From the NCBI RefSeq assembly GCF_000709085.1, contig NZ_JFBD01000017.1:1-43225 (forward strand): a stretch of DNA of 43,225 nt. The letters run 5' to 3'. Source of the DNA: Virgibacillus alimentarius. GTDB taxonomy: Bacteria > Bacillota > Bacilli > Bacillales > Amphibacillaceae. Shown in pieces: positions 1-8,884 of the stretch (position 1 is the stretch's first letter; the number at the start of each line of letters is the position of its first letter). Under the pieces are notes generated by a model. It had not been told where the DNA came from, searched no databases, and saw only the letters and a program-made list of their open reading frames with translations. The position numbers and the translations under genes were made by a program.

Positions 1-21
1 GAGAGTAGGACGCCGCCAGGC
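1..21 (+). rRNA. rrf: 5S ribosomal RNA, 3' end only
   Basis: The first 21 bases match the conserved 3' end of Bacillus 5S rRNA (GAGAGTAGGACGCCGCC followed by AGGC). The rest of the gene lies upstream of the window. A terminator follows at once, so this is the distal end of an rRNA operon. In B. subtilis an rRNA operon also sits just upstream of ctsR, which fits the gene order here. The exact 3' end (base 20-22) is uncertain because the mature end pairs with the missing 5' end. Confidence 0.9.
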
Positions 22-30
22 AAAAAACAA

Positions 31-72
31 AAAGCTAAAGCATGCAAAATACGTCATGCTTTAGCTTTTTTA
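31..72 (+). terminator. Intrinsic terminator of the rRNA operon
   Basis: A 14-bp perfect stem (31-44 with 55-68, arms AAAGCTAAAGCATG and CATGCTTTAGCTTT) with a 10-base loop is followed by a T tract. It lies ten bases after the 5S end and would stop rRNA transcription before mgtC. Confidence 0.95.
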
Positions 73-419
73 GTATCTATTTGTATCTAAATGACTTATT
101 CTACCTAATCACTTCTAAATTCAACCAATAAATGTAAAAGGAACTCTTGTTATACGCTGGTAATTCATACTCCTATCTTAAAAGAATACAGCATTTCCTA
201 TTACATTTCTGTATCTGAGTTCATATAATTTTCTCTCTACAATCATTACATCAAATGGTTTATTTAATGTTTTCCTTTGGAAAACTGCTATAATGTATTC
301 ACAAAGCTTTAAAATATACATAATCGTTGTTCAAATTAATATGTAACTTTATTACTACTTAATTTCTGAATTTTGCTGTAAAATAAAGTATACTGCTAAT
401 TAACAAGGGGGGTTAGCTA
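73..419. other. Gene-free AT-rich region between the rRNA operon and mgtC
   Basis: No convincing ORF is seen on either strand. The best promoter-like sequence is an extended -10, TGCTATAAT, at 286-294 with no good -35. A second -10-like TATACT lies at 389-394, close to the mgtC ribosome binding site. Either could transcribe mgtC, with a leader of about 125 or 20 bases. I see no riboswitch or repeat. An Mg-sensing leader was considered because of the mgtC name, but no M-box core was recognised. Confidence 0.4.
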
Positions 420-1124
420 TTGGCTGTGTTTTTAGAACAATTAGTTAGTGAACATTTTTTTATAATAATCATGCGTATCCTTGTTGCTCTATTGCTTTCA
501 GGATTAATCGGCTTTGAGCGTGAATTAAAAAATCATTCAGCAGGTTTCCGCACTCATATTTTAGTAGGAATAGGTTCATGTTTAATGATGCTGTTATCTC
601 TATACGGATTTGAAGCTGTTCTTGATCAATATAAGGATGTAGTGTTACGATTTGATCCTTCTAGAATCCCATCTTATGTTATAAGTGGAATTGGCTTTCT
701 AGGTGCAGGTACTATTATTGTTTATGGCGGAACGATTCGTGGTTTAACAACTGCTGCTTCTATATGGGCCGTAGCGGGACTAGGATTAGTTGTCGGTGCA
801 GGCATGTATGCTACGGCAGTGTTTACGACAGCCGTCATTTTACTCAGTTTAATTTTCCTAAATAATTTCGAAAAAATATTTACTAAATCCCATAAGAATA
901 ATCTCATTGAAATTGTGGCGTTACCAGGCTTAAAGGTAAATCATATCATTTCCGTCTTTGAAAGATTTAATTTATCTATAAACAATGTTGAAATTGTTAA
1001 GGTGGAAAATAATTTAAGAAATATCTTTATTAAAATTGAACGAGATGATGAATTAAATAGGGTTCAATTATTTGAGGAAATTTCAAAAATAGAACATATC
1101 AAAAACATTACTGAGCGCTCTTAG
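420..1124 (+). CDS. MgtC/SapB family inner-membrane protein
   Basis: This is a 234-residue protein. The first 150 residues hold about four or five hydrophobic segments and the family signature: an early GFERE (31-35) followed by GFRTH (42-46), then a glycine-rich stretch GIGFLGAGTI (90-99) and RGLTTAASIW (107-116). The soluble tail (about 160-230) looks like the small ACT-like domain of the YhiD/MgtC branch. Family members have been linked to magnesium limitation, virulence and F1Fo-ATPase control, but the function here is unknown. The start is TTG at 420, eight bases after AAGGGGGGT (404-412). It stands alone between the rRNA terminator and the ctsR promoter; B. subtilis has no such gene at this place. 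Family is confident; role is not. Confidence 0.85.
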   Translation: MAVFLEQLVSEHFFIIIMRILVALLLSGLIGFERELKNHSAGFRTHILVGIGSCLMMLLSLYGFEAVLDQYKDVVLRFDPSRIPSYVISGIGFLGAGTIIVYGGTIRGLTTAASIWAVAGLGLVVGAGMYATAVFTTAVILLSLIFLNNFEKIFTKSHKNNLIEIVALPGLKVNHIISVFERFNLSINNVEIVKVENNLRNIFIKIERDDELNRVQLFEEISKIEHIKNITERS

Positions 1125-1179
1125 CATGTACCCTTTTATTAATAAACCCATAAAATAAGGTTTTGATATACATAAGTTT

Positions 1180-1204
1180 GTCTATCATATTATAGACAGG
1201 GTAT
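1180..1204 (+). promoter_or_regulatory. Candidate sigma-B promoter of the ctsR operon
   Basis: GTCTAT (1180-1185) is followed after 13 bases by GGGTAT (1199-1204), close to the sigma-B consensus GTTTAA-N13-GGGTAT. The B. subtilis clpC operon is known to have both sigma-A and sigma-B promoters, so a site here is expected. The -35 matches only four of six bases. The same bases also form a 7-bp dyad (1179-1185 with 1192-1198), so a repressor site is an alternative. Confidence 0.4.
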
Positions 1205-1232
1205 TTGCATCTCACATATTTTTTCGTATAAT
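1205..1232 (+). promoter_or_regulatory. Sigma-A promoter of the ctsR-mcsA-mcsB-clpC operon
   Basis: TTGCAT (1205-1210) and a perfect TATAAT (1227-1232) are separated by 16 bases. The predicted transcript start (about 1239) is immediately before the CtsR operator, which fits repression by CtsR blocking initiation. Confidence 0.8.
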
Positions 1233-1240
1233 AAAGTTAA

Positions 1241-1257
1241 AGTCAAAGATAGTCAAA
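1241..1257 (+). promoter_or_regulatory. CtsR operator
   Basis: The sequence AGTCAAAGATAGTCAAA matches the CtsR heptad direct-repeat consensus RGTCAAA-NAN-RGTCAAA at every defined position. It sits just downstream of the sigma-A -10, about 100 bases before ctsR, indicating autogenous repression of the operon. Heat or McsB-mediated inactivation of CtsR would release it. Confidence 0.95.
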
Positions 1258-1358
1258 GTCAGGTGTAGAGCTAAATTCTCTCATTTTGTTTTTTAGAATA
1301 ACGAATATGATGAAAAACTTTATTAAATGGGTTTAAATTCATAAGAGGGGGAGGGTTT

Positions 1359-1823
1359 ATGAGTATATCAGATGTGATTGAGCAATACTTAAAGAAAATT
1401 TTACAATCAAAAGGTCAAGATGTCATTGAAATTAAGCGAAATGAAGTGGCAGATCAATTTCAATGCGTGCCCTCACAGATTAATTATGTAATAAACACGC
1501 GTTTTACTTTAGAAAAAGGGTATATTGTAGAAAGTAAGCGTGGTGGTGGAGGGTATATTCGAATTATGCGTATCAAGCATCAGGATAAGTCCGATATGAT
1601 TGATGAAATTATTAAATTGATTAATCCGACAGTAACGCAGCAAGCATCAATGGATGTGCTGGAAAGATTGCTGGAAGAAGAAATTATTACAGAGCGGGAA
1701 GCAAAAATTATGTTAAGTGCAATTGAAAGAACTACATTAGCTTTTAAGTTACCACTGCGTGATGAGGTGCGAGCCCGTATCCTATCATCAATGCTTGCTA
1801 CACTGAAATATTTAAACAAGTAA
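1359..1823 (+). CDS. ctsR: CtsR, transcriptional repressor of class III heat-shock genes
   Basis: CtsR is a dimeric DNA-binding repressor of clp genes. The 154-residue length is typical. The N-terminal winged helix-turn-helix covers about residues 1-70 and ends with the glycine-rich wing RGGGGYIRI (61-69), the loop known as the heat sensor in B. subtilis CtsR. The C-terminal half (80-154) is the helical dimerisation domain. Start ATG 1359 follows GAGGGGGAGGG with good spacing. It is first in a four-gene operon with mcsA 12 bases downstream. Its own operator lies at 1241-1257. McsB, encoded two genes on, removes CtsR activity during stress together with McsA and ClpC. Confidence 0.97.
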   Translation: MSISDVIEQYLKKILQSKGQDVIEIKRNEVADQFQCVPSQINYVINTRFTLEKGYIVESKRGGGGYIRIMRIKHQDKSDMIDEIIKLINPTVTQQASMDVLERLLEEEIITEREAKIMLSAIERTTLAFKLPLRDEVRARILSSMLATLKYLNK

Positions 1824-1835
1824 GGGGGAGGATTT

Positions 1836-2381
1836 ATGGAATGTCAAGAATGCCATAAGCGTCCGGCTTCACTCCACTTTTCACAAACCGTAAATGGAAA
1901 TAAAACAGAGGTATATGTTTGTGAAGTATGCGCAAAGGAAAAAGGCTATATGACTTATCCGGAAGAAGGCTATTCCCTTCATGATTTACTGTCAGATTTA
2001 TTTAATTTTGATGCTGCTCAAATAGGCAGCCATAATAAGACTTTTCAGCAGACAACAGAATTACAATGTCCTGAATGTAAAATGAATTTTTCGAGCTTTA
2101 AACGGACAGGAAAATTCGGTTGTGCACAATGTTATCATACCTTTTCTAAACATATTGATCCGATTTTTCGCCGTGTACATAGTGGCAATACGAAGCACAG
2201 CGGGAAAATTCCTAAGCGTAAAGGTGGCAACTTGCACACGAAGAAACAAATTGAGCAGCACAAGCAAGAGATACAGCAACTCATTGAAAATGAAGCCTTC
2301 GAGGAAGCAGCAATTGTAAGAGATAAAATAAAAGAACTGGAAAGGCAAATTCATCATTCAGAAGAGGTTGATGACTCATGA
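1836..2381 (+). CDS. mcsA: McsA, zinc-binding activator of McsB arginine kinase
   Basis: The protein has 181 residues and four CXXC motifs: C3/C6, C29/C32, C78/C81 and C96/C99, arranged as two zinc-binding modules. A UVR-type helical hairpin occupies about residues 138-172, the same kind of motif that ClpC carries in its middle domain. McsA stimulates McsB kinase activity and links it to CtsR and ClpC; its cysteines make it a redox and heavy-metal sensor. Start ATG 1836 follows AAGGGGGAGG. The stop codon overlaps the mcsB start (ATGA), indicating translational coupling. Confidence 0.96.
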   Translation: MECQECHKRPASLHFSQTVNGNKTEVYVCEVCAKEKGYMTYPEEGYSLHDLLSDLFNFDAAQIGSHNKTFQQTTELQCPECKMNFSSFKRTGKFGCAQCYHTFSKHIDPIFRRVHSGNTKHSGKIPKRKGGNLHTKKQIEQHKQEIQQLIENEAFEEAAIVRDKIKELERQIHHSEEVDDS

Positions 2382-3445
2382 CATTAGAGCATTTTATGAA
2401 GCAAGCAATCAGTCCTTGGATGCAAGAAGGTGGCCCGGATAATGACATTGTTTTAAGCAGTCGGATTCGTTTAGCGCGTAATTGTGCCGATACTCCATTT
2501 CCAATTATTGCTGGTGAGAATAGTTTAGAAAAAATCTGCCATATTTTCCAACAATCATACGAACATCAAACATTTCAGAACTATGAAGACTTTGAATTTA
2601 TCTTAATTAATGATTTAACACCAATTGAAAGATGGGTTTTGGTGGAAAAACACTTAATTAGTCCGCATTTGGCAAAGAAAGTCCAAAATGCTGCAGCTCT
2701 CATTTCGAAAAATGAACAGGTTTCTGTAATGATCAATGAGGAAGACCATATTCGTATTCAACTTTATTTTCCTGGGCTTCAATTAGCAAAGGCATTAAAA
2801 AAGGCCTTTGATTTAGATGACTGGATAGAAGAAAAAGTAGACTATGCTTTTGATGAAACGAAAGGTTATTTAACAAGTTGTCCAACAAACGTTGGTACGG
2901 GAATGCGAGCTTCTGTGATGATGCACCTCCCAGCTTTAACAGTTACAAAGCAACTTAACCGTATGATACCAGCAATTAATCAATTAGGACATGTGGTACG
3001 GGGAATTTACGGTGAAGGCAGTGAAGCACAAGGGAATATTTTTCAAATTTCGAATCAAATCACGCTCGGAAAATCAGAAGAAGATATTGTAGAAGATTTG
3101 CAAAGTGTTGTACAGCAATTAATAGAGTATGAACGCAAAGCTCGGAATCGAATTATCGAACAGTCAAATAAAAGTTTAGAAGATAGAATTTATCGATCAT
3201 ATGGTATTTTAGAATATAGTCGTATCATAGAATCAAAAGAAGCGGCAACTTGTCTATCAAATGTACGCTTAGGAATTGATTTAGGTTTAATTAAAAATGT
3301 ATCGCGAAATATACTTAATCAATTAATGGTTCTTACACAGCCAGGTTTCCTACAACATTATGCAAAAAAGGCCTTAACAGCAAATGAACGCGATGTACTA
3401 CGAGCGTCACTTATCCGTGAACGTTTACAATTAGAAAAAAAGTAG
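2378..3445 (+). CDS. mcsB: McsB, protein arginine kinase
   Basis: McsB phosphorylates arginine residues on proteins, marking them for ClpC-ClpP. The 355-residue protein has the phosphagen-kinase fold: the ATP-binding SSRIRLARN at 27-35, the catalytic-cysteine region [12 protein letters not shown] starting at C168, and a GEGSEAQGN loop at 212-220. The C-terminal RDVLRA (338-343) matches the phospho-arginine receptor motif RDxxRA of bacterial McsB, which separates it from creatine kinases. It overlaps mcsA by four bases and ends 12 bases before clpC. No catalytic residue appears to be missing. Confidence 0.97.
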   Translation: MTLEHFMKQAISPWMQEGGPDNDIVLSSRIRLARNCADTPFPIIAGENSLEKICHIFQQSYEHQTFQNYEDFEFILINDLTPIERWVLVEKHLISPHLAKKVQNAAALISKNEQVSVMINEEDHIRIQLYFPGLQLAKALKKAFDLDDWIEEKVDYAFDETKGYLTSCPTNVGTGMRASVMMHLPALTVTKQLNRMIPAINQLGHVVRGIYGEGSEAQGNIFQISNQITLGKSEEDIVEDLQSVVQQLIEYERKARNRIIEQSNKSLEDRIYRSYGILEYSRIIESKEAATCLSNVRLGIDLGLIKNVSRNILNQLMVLTQPGFLQHYAKKALTANERDVLRASLIRERLQLEKK

Positions 3446-3457
3446 GAGGAATGCGAT

Positions 3458-5884
3458 ATGATGTTTGGTCGTTTTACTGAAAGAGCACAAAAGGTTTTAG
3501 CGTTATCACAGGAGGAAGCAGTTCGTCTTGGTCATAACAATATTGGTACCGAACATATTCTGTTAGGGCTTGTTCGAGAAGGGGATGGAATAGCTGCAAA
3601 AGCACTGCAATCTTTAGGGTTAGAAGTCCAAAAAATTCAAGAAGGAGTAGAGGATTTAATTGGTATGGGGAAACAGCCGATGCAAACAATCCATTATACT
3701 CCACGTGCAAAAAAGGTTGTAGAATTATCCCAAGACGAAGCTAGAAAACTAGGTCACTCCTATGTGGGGACAGAGCATATTTTATTAGGGTTAATCCGTG
3801 AAGGAGAAGGGGTAGCAGCCCGTGTTTTAAATAACCTAGGTGTTAGTTTAAATAAGGCTAGACAACAAGTGTTGCAGCTGCTTGGAAGTAACGAGTCACA
3901 GGCGGGTAGGCAAAGTCGTGGACAATCATCACATGCGAATACACCCACACTGGATTCACTGGCAAAAGATTTAACAGCTAGTGCCAAGGAAGGAAATATT
4001 GATCCGGTTATTGGACGTGATAAAGAAATAGAGCGTGTTATTCAAGTACTTAGTCGACGTACGAAAAACAACCCTGTCTTAATTGGTGAACCTGGAGTTG
4101 GGAAAACTGCTGTAGCAGAAGGGTTGGCTCAGCAAATTGTTCATAATGAAATCCCTGAAATATTAAGAGATAAACGAGTAATGACACTTGATATGGGAAC
4201 CGTTGTTGCAGGGACAAAATATCGCGGTGAATTCGAGGACCGTCTTAAAAAAGTGATGGAGGAAATTCGCCAAGCCGGCAATATTATATTATTTATTGAT
4301 GAGCTTCATACTTTAATCGGTGCAGGAGGTGCTGAGGGAGCAATTGATGCATCGAATATTTTAAAACCATCCCTCTCACGTGGTGAGTTACAATGTATAG
4401 GTGCTACAACATTAGATGAGTATCGCAAATATATCGAAAAAGATGCTGCATTAGAACGGAGATTTCAGCCGATTCAAGTGGATGAACCAACATTAGAAGA
4501 AACCATACAAATTTTAAAAGGTTTACGTGATCGTTATGAGGCACACCACCGTGTAACAATTACAGATGAGGCGATTAATACAGCTGCGAATTTATCTGAT
4601 CGTTATATCACGGAACGCTTTCTGCCGGATAAGGCAATCGATTTAATTGATGAGGCCGGATCAAAAGTTCGTCTTCGTTCCTATACGATTCCCCCAAATT
4701 TAAAAGAGTTAGAACATAAACTCGAGGAAGTGCGCAAAGAGAAAGATGCGGCAGTTCAAAGTCAAGAATTTGAAAAAGCAGCTTCCTTAAGGGACTCAGA
4801 ACAACGGCTTCGTGAAGAATTGGATGAAACAAAGGGTAAATGGAAAGAGAAACAAGGGCAAGAAGACTCTGAAGTTACTGAGGAGGATATTGCTAGCGTT
4901 GTTTCTGTATGGACTGGTGTACCAGTTGCTAAATTAACAAAGGATGAAAGTGACAGACTTTTAAATATGGAAGAAATCTTGCATGACCGAGTAATTGGGC
5001 AAGAAGAAGCAGTAAATGCTGTTTCAAAAGCAATTAGAAGGGCAAGAGCGGGTCTGAAAGATCCAAAGCGTCCGATTGGTTCATTTATATTCCTAGGACC
5101 TACTGGGGTAGGAAAAACAGAACTAGCCCGTGCTTTAGCAGAAGCAATGTTTGCAGATGAAGATGCAATGATACGTATTGATATGTCAGAGTATATGGAA
5201 AAGCACGCTACTTCTCGTCTGGTTGGTTCTCCTCCAGGTTATGTTGGATATGAAGAAGGAGGTCAACTTACCGAGAAGGTACGCAGAAAGCCATACTCCG
5301 TTGTTTTGCTTGACGAGGTGGAAAAAGCGCATCCTGAAGTATTTAATATCTTATTACAAGTGTTGGAAGACGGGAGATTAACAGATTCAAAAGGGCGTAT
5401 CGTTGACTTTCGCAATACCGTTCTTATTATGACTTCTAACGTAGGTGCAAGTGAATTACAAAGGAATAAATATGTAGGCTTTAATGTTGAGGAAGAAGGT
5501 CAAGAATATAGCGACATGAAAGCGAAAGTTATTAATGAATTAAAGAAGGCATTTCGCCCTGAATTTTTGAACCGTATTGATGAAACAATTGTTTTCCACT
5601 CTTTAGAGCGAAAGCATATGAAGGAAATTGTAACGTTAATGCTGAAACAACTGCAAAAGAGATTACAGGAACAGGAAATTGATTTTACATTAACCGATAA
5701 AGCCATTGAAAAAATAGCGAATGAAGGTTTTGAACCGGAATATGGCGCAAGGCCTTTACGCCGTTCGATTCAAAAAAATGTTGAAGATTTATTATCCGAA
5801 GAGCTGTTAAAAGAGACAATCCGTCAAGGAGAAAAAGTAAAGATCGGCTTAAGTAATAAAGGAGAATTTACGATACTCTCTTAA
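3458..5884 (+). CDS. clpC: ClpC, AAA+ unfoldase of the ClpCP protease
   Basis: This Hsp100 unfoldase feeds substrates to ClpP. The 808 residues hold a duplicated N domain (about 4-70 and 80-145) that binds adaptors and phospho-arginine, a first AAA module with Walker A GEPGVGKT (210-217), a coiled-coil middle domain with a UVR motif (about 423-452), and a second AAA module with Walker A GPTGVGKT (about 547-554). The middle domain binds adaptors such as MecA and McsB. The start is ATG 3458 (the next codon is also ATG) after AGGAGGA. It is the last gene of the CtsR-controlled operon; a strong terminator follows. clpP is not in the window. Confidence 0.97.
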   Translation: MMFGRFTERAQKVLALSQEEAVRLGHNNIGTEHILLGLVREGDGIAAKALQSLGLEVQKIQEGVEDLIGMGKQPMQTIHYTPRAKKVVELSQDEARKLGHSYVGTEHILLGLIREGEGVAARVLNNLGVSLNKARQQVLQLLGSNESQAGRQSRGQSSHANTPTLDSLAKDLTASAKEGNIDPVIGRDKEIERVIQVLSRRTKNNPVLIGEPGVGKTAVAEGLAQQIVHNEIPEILRDKRVMTLDMGTVVAGTKYRGEFEDRLKKVMEEIRQAGNIILFIDELHTLIGAGGAEGAIDASNILKPSLSRGELQCIGATTLDEYRKYIEKDAALERRFQPIQVDEPTLEETIQILKGLRDRYEAHHRVTITDEAINTAANLSDRYITERFLPDKAIDLIDEAGSKVRLRSYTIPPNLKELEHKLEEVRKEKDAAVQSQEFEKAASLRDSEQRLREELDETKGKWKEKQGQEDSEVTEEDIASVVSVWTGVPVAKLTKDESDRLLNMEEILHDRVIGQEEAVNAVSKAIRRARAGLKDPKRPIGSFIFLGPTGVGKTELARALAEAMFADEDAMIRIDMSEYMEKHATSRLVGSPPGYVGYEEGGQLTEKVRRKPYSVVLLDEVEKAHPEVFNILLQVLEDGRLTDSKGRIVDFRNTVLIMTSNVGASELQRNKYVGFNVEEEGQEYSDMKAKVINELKKAFRPEFLNRIDETIVFHSLERKHMKEIVTLMLKQLQKRLQEQEIDFTLTDKAIEKIANEGFEPEYGARPLRRSIQKNVEDLLSEELLKETIRQGEKVKIGLSNKGEFTILS

Positions 5885-5902
5885 TTAATAATAAAAATAG
5901 GT

Positions 5903-5939
5903 AAAAACTAGAAGGAGGTTTTCCCCTTCTAGTTTTTTT
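5903..5939 (+). terminator. Intrinsic terminator after clpC
   Basis: The stem AAAACTAGAAGG (5904-5915) pairs with CCTTCTAGTTTT (5925-5936), a perfect 12 bp, and a T run closes at 5939. It ends the ctsR-clpC operon. Confidence 0.93.
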
Positions 5940-6085
5940 AAGCTAGATTTATTTATCTTTATACAATCGATCGAGTAAATCTTTGTGGCATAATTAAGGG
6001 AATATTTTATTTAAATGATAGGTCCTTGTAACCTTCAAGCATTGCATATCGTTTATAATATAAAGAGAGAAAGGATTTGTTTTAA

Positions 6086-7459
6086 TTGGCAAAACGTAAA
6101 ATGAAATTTGTGTGCCAAGAATGTGGCTATGAGTCGGCCAAATGGTTGGGAAAATGTCCAGGATGTAATAGCTGGAATACACTAGTTGAGGAAGTAGAGG
6201 CATCACATAGCAATAATCGGCATACATTAAGCAGTGGATTAAAAACTGTAAGTAAACCTGAGAAAATTACTGCCATTGAATCGGAAAAGGAACCGCGCAT
6301 AACTACATCGATGCAAGAATTTAACCGTGTGCTTGGTGGTGGAATTGTTCCTGGTTCGCTCATGTTAATTGGCGGAGACCCTGGTATTGGAAAATCAACA
6401 TTACTTTTGCAAGTTTCCTCTCAGTTAGCAGAAAAACAATTACCTGTATTATATATATCAGGGGAAGAATCCACAAGACAAACAAAACTTCGGGCAGATC
6501 GGCTTGGTGTCACGTCCGACTTACTATACGTATTAGCAGAAACAAATATGGTAGACATTGCAACCCAGATTGAAGAAATTAAGCCATCTTTTGTTGTCAT
6601 TGATTCGATTCAAACGATATTTAGAGAAGAAGTTTCAAGTGCACCTGGAAGTGTATCACAGGTTCGTGAATGTACAGGGCAACTGATGAAGATAGCAAAA
6701 ACAAATGGCATCCCAATTTGTATCGTTGGGCATGTTACGAAAGAGGGAGCAATTGCAGGGCCTCGTTTACTTGAGCACATGGTGGATGCTGTACTTTATT
6801 TTGAAGGTGAAAGGCACCATATGTACCGCATATTACGGGGGGTGAAAAATAGATTTGGAAGCACACATGAAATGGGTATTTTTGAAATGAAAGAAAAAGG
6901 ATTGCGGGAAGTCATGAATCCATCGGAAATATTTTTAGAAGAACGTTCACAAGGTGCTGCCGGATCGACTGTTGTTGCTTCAATGGAAGGAACAAGACCT
7001 GTGCTTGTAGAAATCCAAGCGTTAATTTCTCCTTCGAGCTTCGGCAACCCGCGTAGAATGGCTACTGGTATTGATAATAATCGAGTTCCATTGCTGATGG
7101 CTGTTTTGGAAAAACGTGTAGGTCTCATGCTGCAAAACCAAGATGCATATATTAAAGTAGCCGGTGGTGTGAAATTGGATGAACCAGCGATTGACTTAGC
7201 TATTGCTGTGAGTATTGCTTCTAGTTTCCGCAATCAAGCTACATTGCCTGAGGATATTTTTATAGGTGAAGTTGGCCTAACTGGAGAAATACGGCGTGTA
7301 TCCAGAATAGATCAACGGGTACAGGAGGCAGCTAAACTTGGATTTAAACGGGTTATCTGTCCTAAAAAGAATTTAGATGGTTGGGAGGTGCCTAAGAACA
7401 TTCAAGTCATAGGTGTAGATACAGTTCAAGAAGCATTAGAGGTAGGGTTGGCAAGATAA
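6086..7459 (+). CDS. radA: RadA/Sms, DNA repair and recombination helicase
   Basis: RadA is a RecA-like DnaB-type motor that drives branch migration in recombination and helps natural transformation. The 457-residue protein carries a C4 zinc finger (C10, C13, C24, C27), Walker [11 protein letters not shown] (96-105), the RadA signature KNRFG (about 254-258) and a C-terminal Lon-protease-like domain (about 285-457) that has no protease function in this family. Start TTG 6086 follows AAAGGA at 6069-6074. A TATAAT at 6054-6059 could be the -10 of its promoter, but the -35 is poor. In B. subtilis disA follows; here it does not. Confidence 0.96.
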   Translation: MAKRKMKFVCQECGYESAKWLGKCPGCNSWNTLVEEVEASHSNNRHTLSSGLKTVSKPEKITAIESEKEPRITTSMQEFNRVLGGGIVPGSLMLIGGDPGIGKSTLLLQVSSQLAEKQLPVLYISGEESTRQTKLRADRLGVTSDLLYVLAETNMVDIATQIEEIKPSFVVIDSIQTIFREEVSSAPGSVSQVRECTGQLMKIAKTNGIPICIVGHVTKEGAIAGPRLLEHMVDAVLYFEGERHHMYRILRGVKNRFGSTHEMGIFEMKEKGLREVMNPSEIFLEERSQGAAGSTVVASMEGTRPVLVEIQALISPSSFGNPRRMATGIDNNRVPLLMAVLEKRVGLMLQNQDAYIKVAGGVKLDEPAIDLAIAVSIASSFRNQATLPEDIFIGEVGLTGEIRRVSRIDQRVQEAAKLGFKRVICPKKNLDGWEVPKNIQVIGVDTVQEALEVGLAR

Positions 7460-7513
7460 GTAGGGTTTTAATTTGAAAAATACAGAATATACCAAAAATA
7501 ATAGACCATATAT

Positions 7514-7542
7514 TTGACATGACTGTAATATAATGATATACT
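7514..7542 (+). promoter_or_regulatory. Sigma-A promoter upstream of yacL (distal)
   Basis: TTGACA (7514-7519) and TATACT (7537-7542) are separated by 17 bases, an almost ideal sigma-A promoter. It lies in the 214-base gap between radA and yacL where disA sits in B. subtilis. Confidence 0.75.
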
Positions 7543-7557
7543 TTTAAGTTTGATAAA

Positions 7558-7586
7558 TTGACTGGCTTAAGTGACTGTGCTATTAT
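7558..7586 (+). promoter_or_regulatory. Sigma-A promoter upstream of yacL (proximal)
   Basis: TTGACT (7558-7563) and TATTAT (7581-7586) are also 17 bases apart, 44 bases after the first promoter. Two tandem promoters suggest yacL is transcribed independently of radA. Confidence 0.65.
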
Positions 7587-7673
7587 GTACTTGAAATGAT
7601 AGTTTTTTTATTGGTAATATGGGACTATTTTTAATATAAATAGGCAATAATAAAATACTAGGAGGTGACAGTG

Positions 7674-8771
7674 GTGCTCAAAAAGATTGTTCATTTATTT
7701 TTTGTAATTATAGGTGGTACCATCGGATATTTATATGTGCCCGATATCATTAGGTTACTAAATTTTACCGAGGTAAATTGGATAACATCGCCATATCTAA
7801 GCTCAATCTTAGGCGCTATTATTTTATTTCTCATTTCTTACTGGTTAGCAGACTACATTGTAGGTTTCCTAAGGTGGATCGAAGATGGTTTAATTAAAGT
7901 GCCGGTGGGTGACCTTTTTTTCGGAAGTTTAGGATTAATTTTAGGTCTAGTTATTGCCTATTTTATTACGATTCCTTTGCAAGATCTCAGTATTAAAGTT
8001 GTGTCACAGGTAATACCGTTATTTTTAACTATTTTACTTGCGTATTTAGGCTTTCAAGTTGGTTTTCGGCGTAGGGAAGAGTTTGTGAATTTACTAAACG
8101 TTAATCGGAAGGAACGTGACAAAAGGAGGGCTCCTGAAAGTAACAGTGCTGAACAAAGTAAGCCAAAAGCTAAAATACTAGATACAAGTGTTATTATTGA
8201 TGGACGTATTGCAGATATTTGTCAAACTAATTTTCTGGAAGGTCCAATTGTCATTCCGCAATTTGTTTTAGGTGAACTGCAGCATATTGCTGATTCTTCA
8301 GATGTATTAAAACGAAATAGAGGACGTCGGGGCCTAGATGTGTTAAACCGTATTCAAAAAGAGTTGCCGGTAACGGTAGAAATTTACGAAGGCGATTTCG
8401 AAGACATAACAGAAGTAGATAGCAAGCTGATTAAATTGGCGAAAGTTATTAGTGGTGTACTTGTAACAAATGATTATAATTTAAACAAAGTTTGTGATCT
8501 CCAAAATGTGCATGTTTTAAATATTAATGATTTAGCAAATGCAGTTAAACCCGTTGTACTGCCAGGCGAAGAATTAGTTGTTCAAGTAATAAAGGACGGT
8601 AAAGAGCAAAAACAAGGAATCGCTTATTTAGATGATGGTACAATGATAGTTGTAGAAGAGGGAAAAGACTACATCGGAAAAACAATTGAAGTGTTAATTA
8701 CAAGTGTATTGCAAACATCTGCAGGACGAATGATATTTGCAAAACCGAAATTACTTGAAAAAGCACAATAA
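7674..8771 (+). CDS. yacL: YacL-type membrane protein with PIN and TRAM domains
   Basis: The 365-residue protein has about four N-terminal membrane segments (within residues 1-130), then a PIN nuclease domain starting near residue 167 (KILDTSVIIDG, with acidic residues further on at DSKLIKLA and VTNDYNL), and a C-terminal TRAM domain (about 295-365) that probably binds RNA. The family is conserved in Firmicutes; its substrate is not established. AGGAGG at 7660-7665 places the start at GTG 7674, or at GTG 7671. The GTG at 7665 overlaps the binding site itself and is unlikely. Confidence 0.9.
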   Translation: MLKKIVHLFFVIIGGTIGYLYVPDIIRLLNFTEVNWITSPYLSSILGAIILFLISYWLADYIVGFLRWIEDGLIKVPVGDLFFGSLGLILGLVIAYFITIPLQDLSIKVVSQVIPLFLTILLAYLGFQVGFRRREEFVNLLNVNRKERDKRRAPESNSAEQSKPKAKILDTSVIIDGRIADICQTNFLEGPIVIPQFVLGELQHIADSSDVLKRNRGRRGLDVLNRIQKELPVTVEIYEGDFEDITEVDSKLIKLAKVISGVLVTNDYNLNKVCDLQNVHVLNINDLANAVKPVVLPGEELVVQVIKDGKEQKQGIAYLDDGTMIVVEEGKDYIGKTIEVLITSVLQTSAGRMIFAKPKLLEKAQ

Positions 8772-8788
8772 AAGAGGTATAACTAAAG

Positions 8789-8819
8789 AAAAAGTGATAA
8801 CAGTTTGTTATCGCTTTTT
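8789..8819 (+). terminator. Intrinsic terminator between yacL and gltX
   Basis: A 14-bp stem (8789-8802 with 8806-8819, one T-G wobble) ends in TTTTT. It separates yacL from gltX, so gltX needs its own promoter, which I could not place with confidence. This 113-base gap is where ispD and ispF lie in B. subtilis. Confidence 0.9.
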
Positions 8820-8884
8820 GTTCTGAACAAAGTATACTAAACTTATGTAGATAGACTTTTTTACGAAAAGAAAGGGGAACAACG

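Noticed and set aside
6042-6059. TTGCAT with TATAAT before radA as a promoter
   Set aside because: The spacer is six bases, far too short; the -10 alone may be used.
8818-8838. TTGTTC with TATACT before gltX as a promoter
   Set aside because: The spacer is nine bases; no better pair was found, so the gltX promoter is left unassigned.
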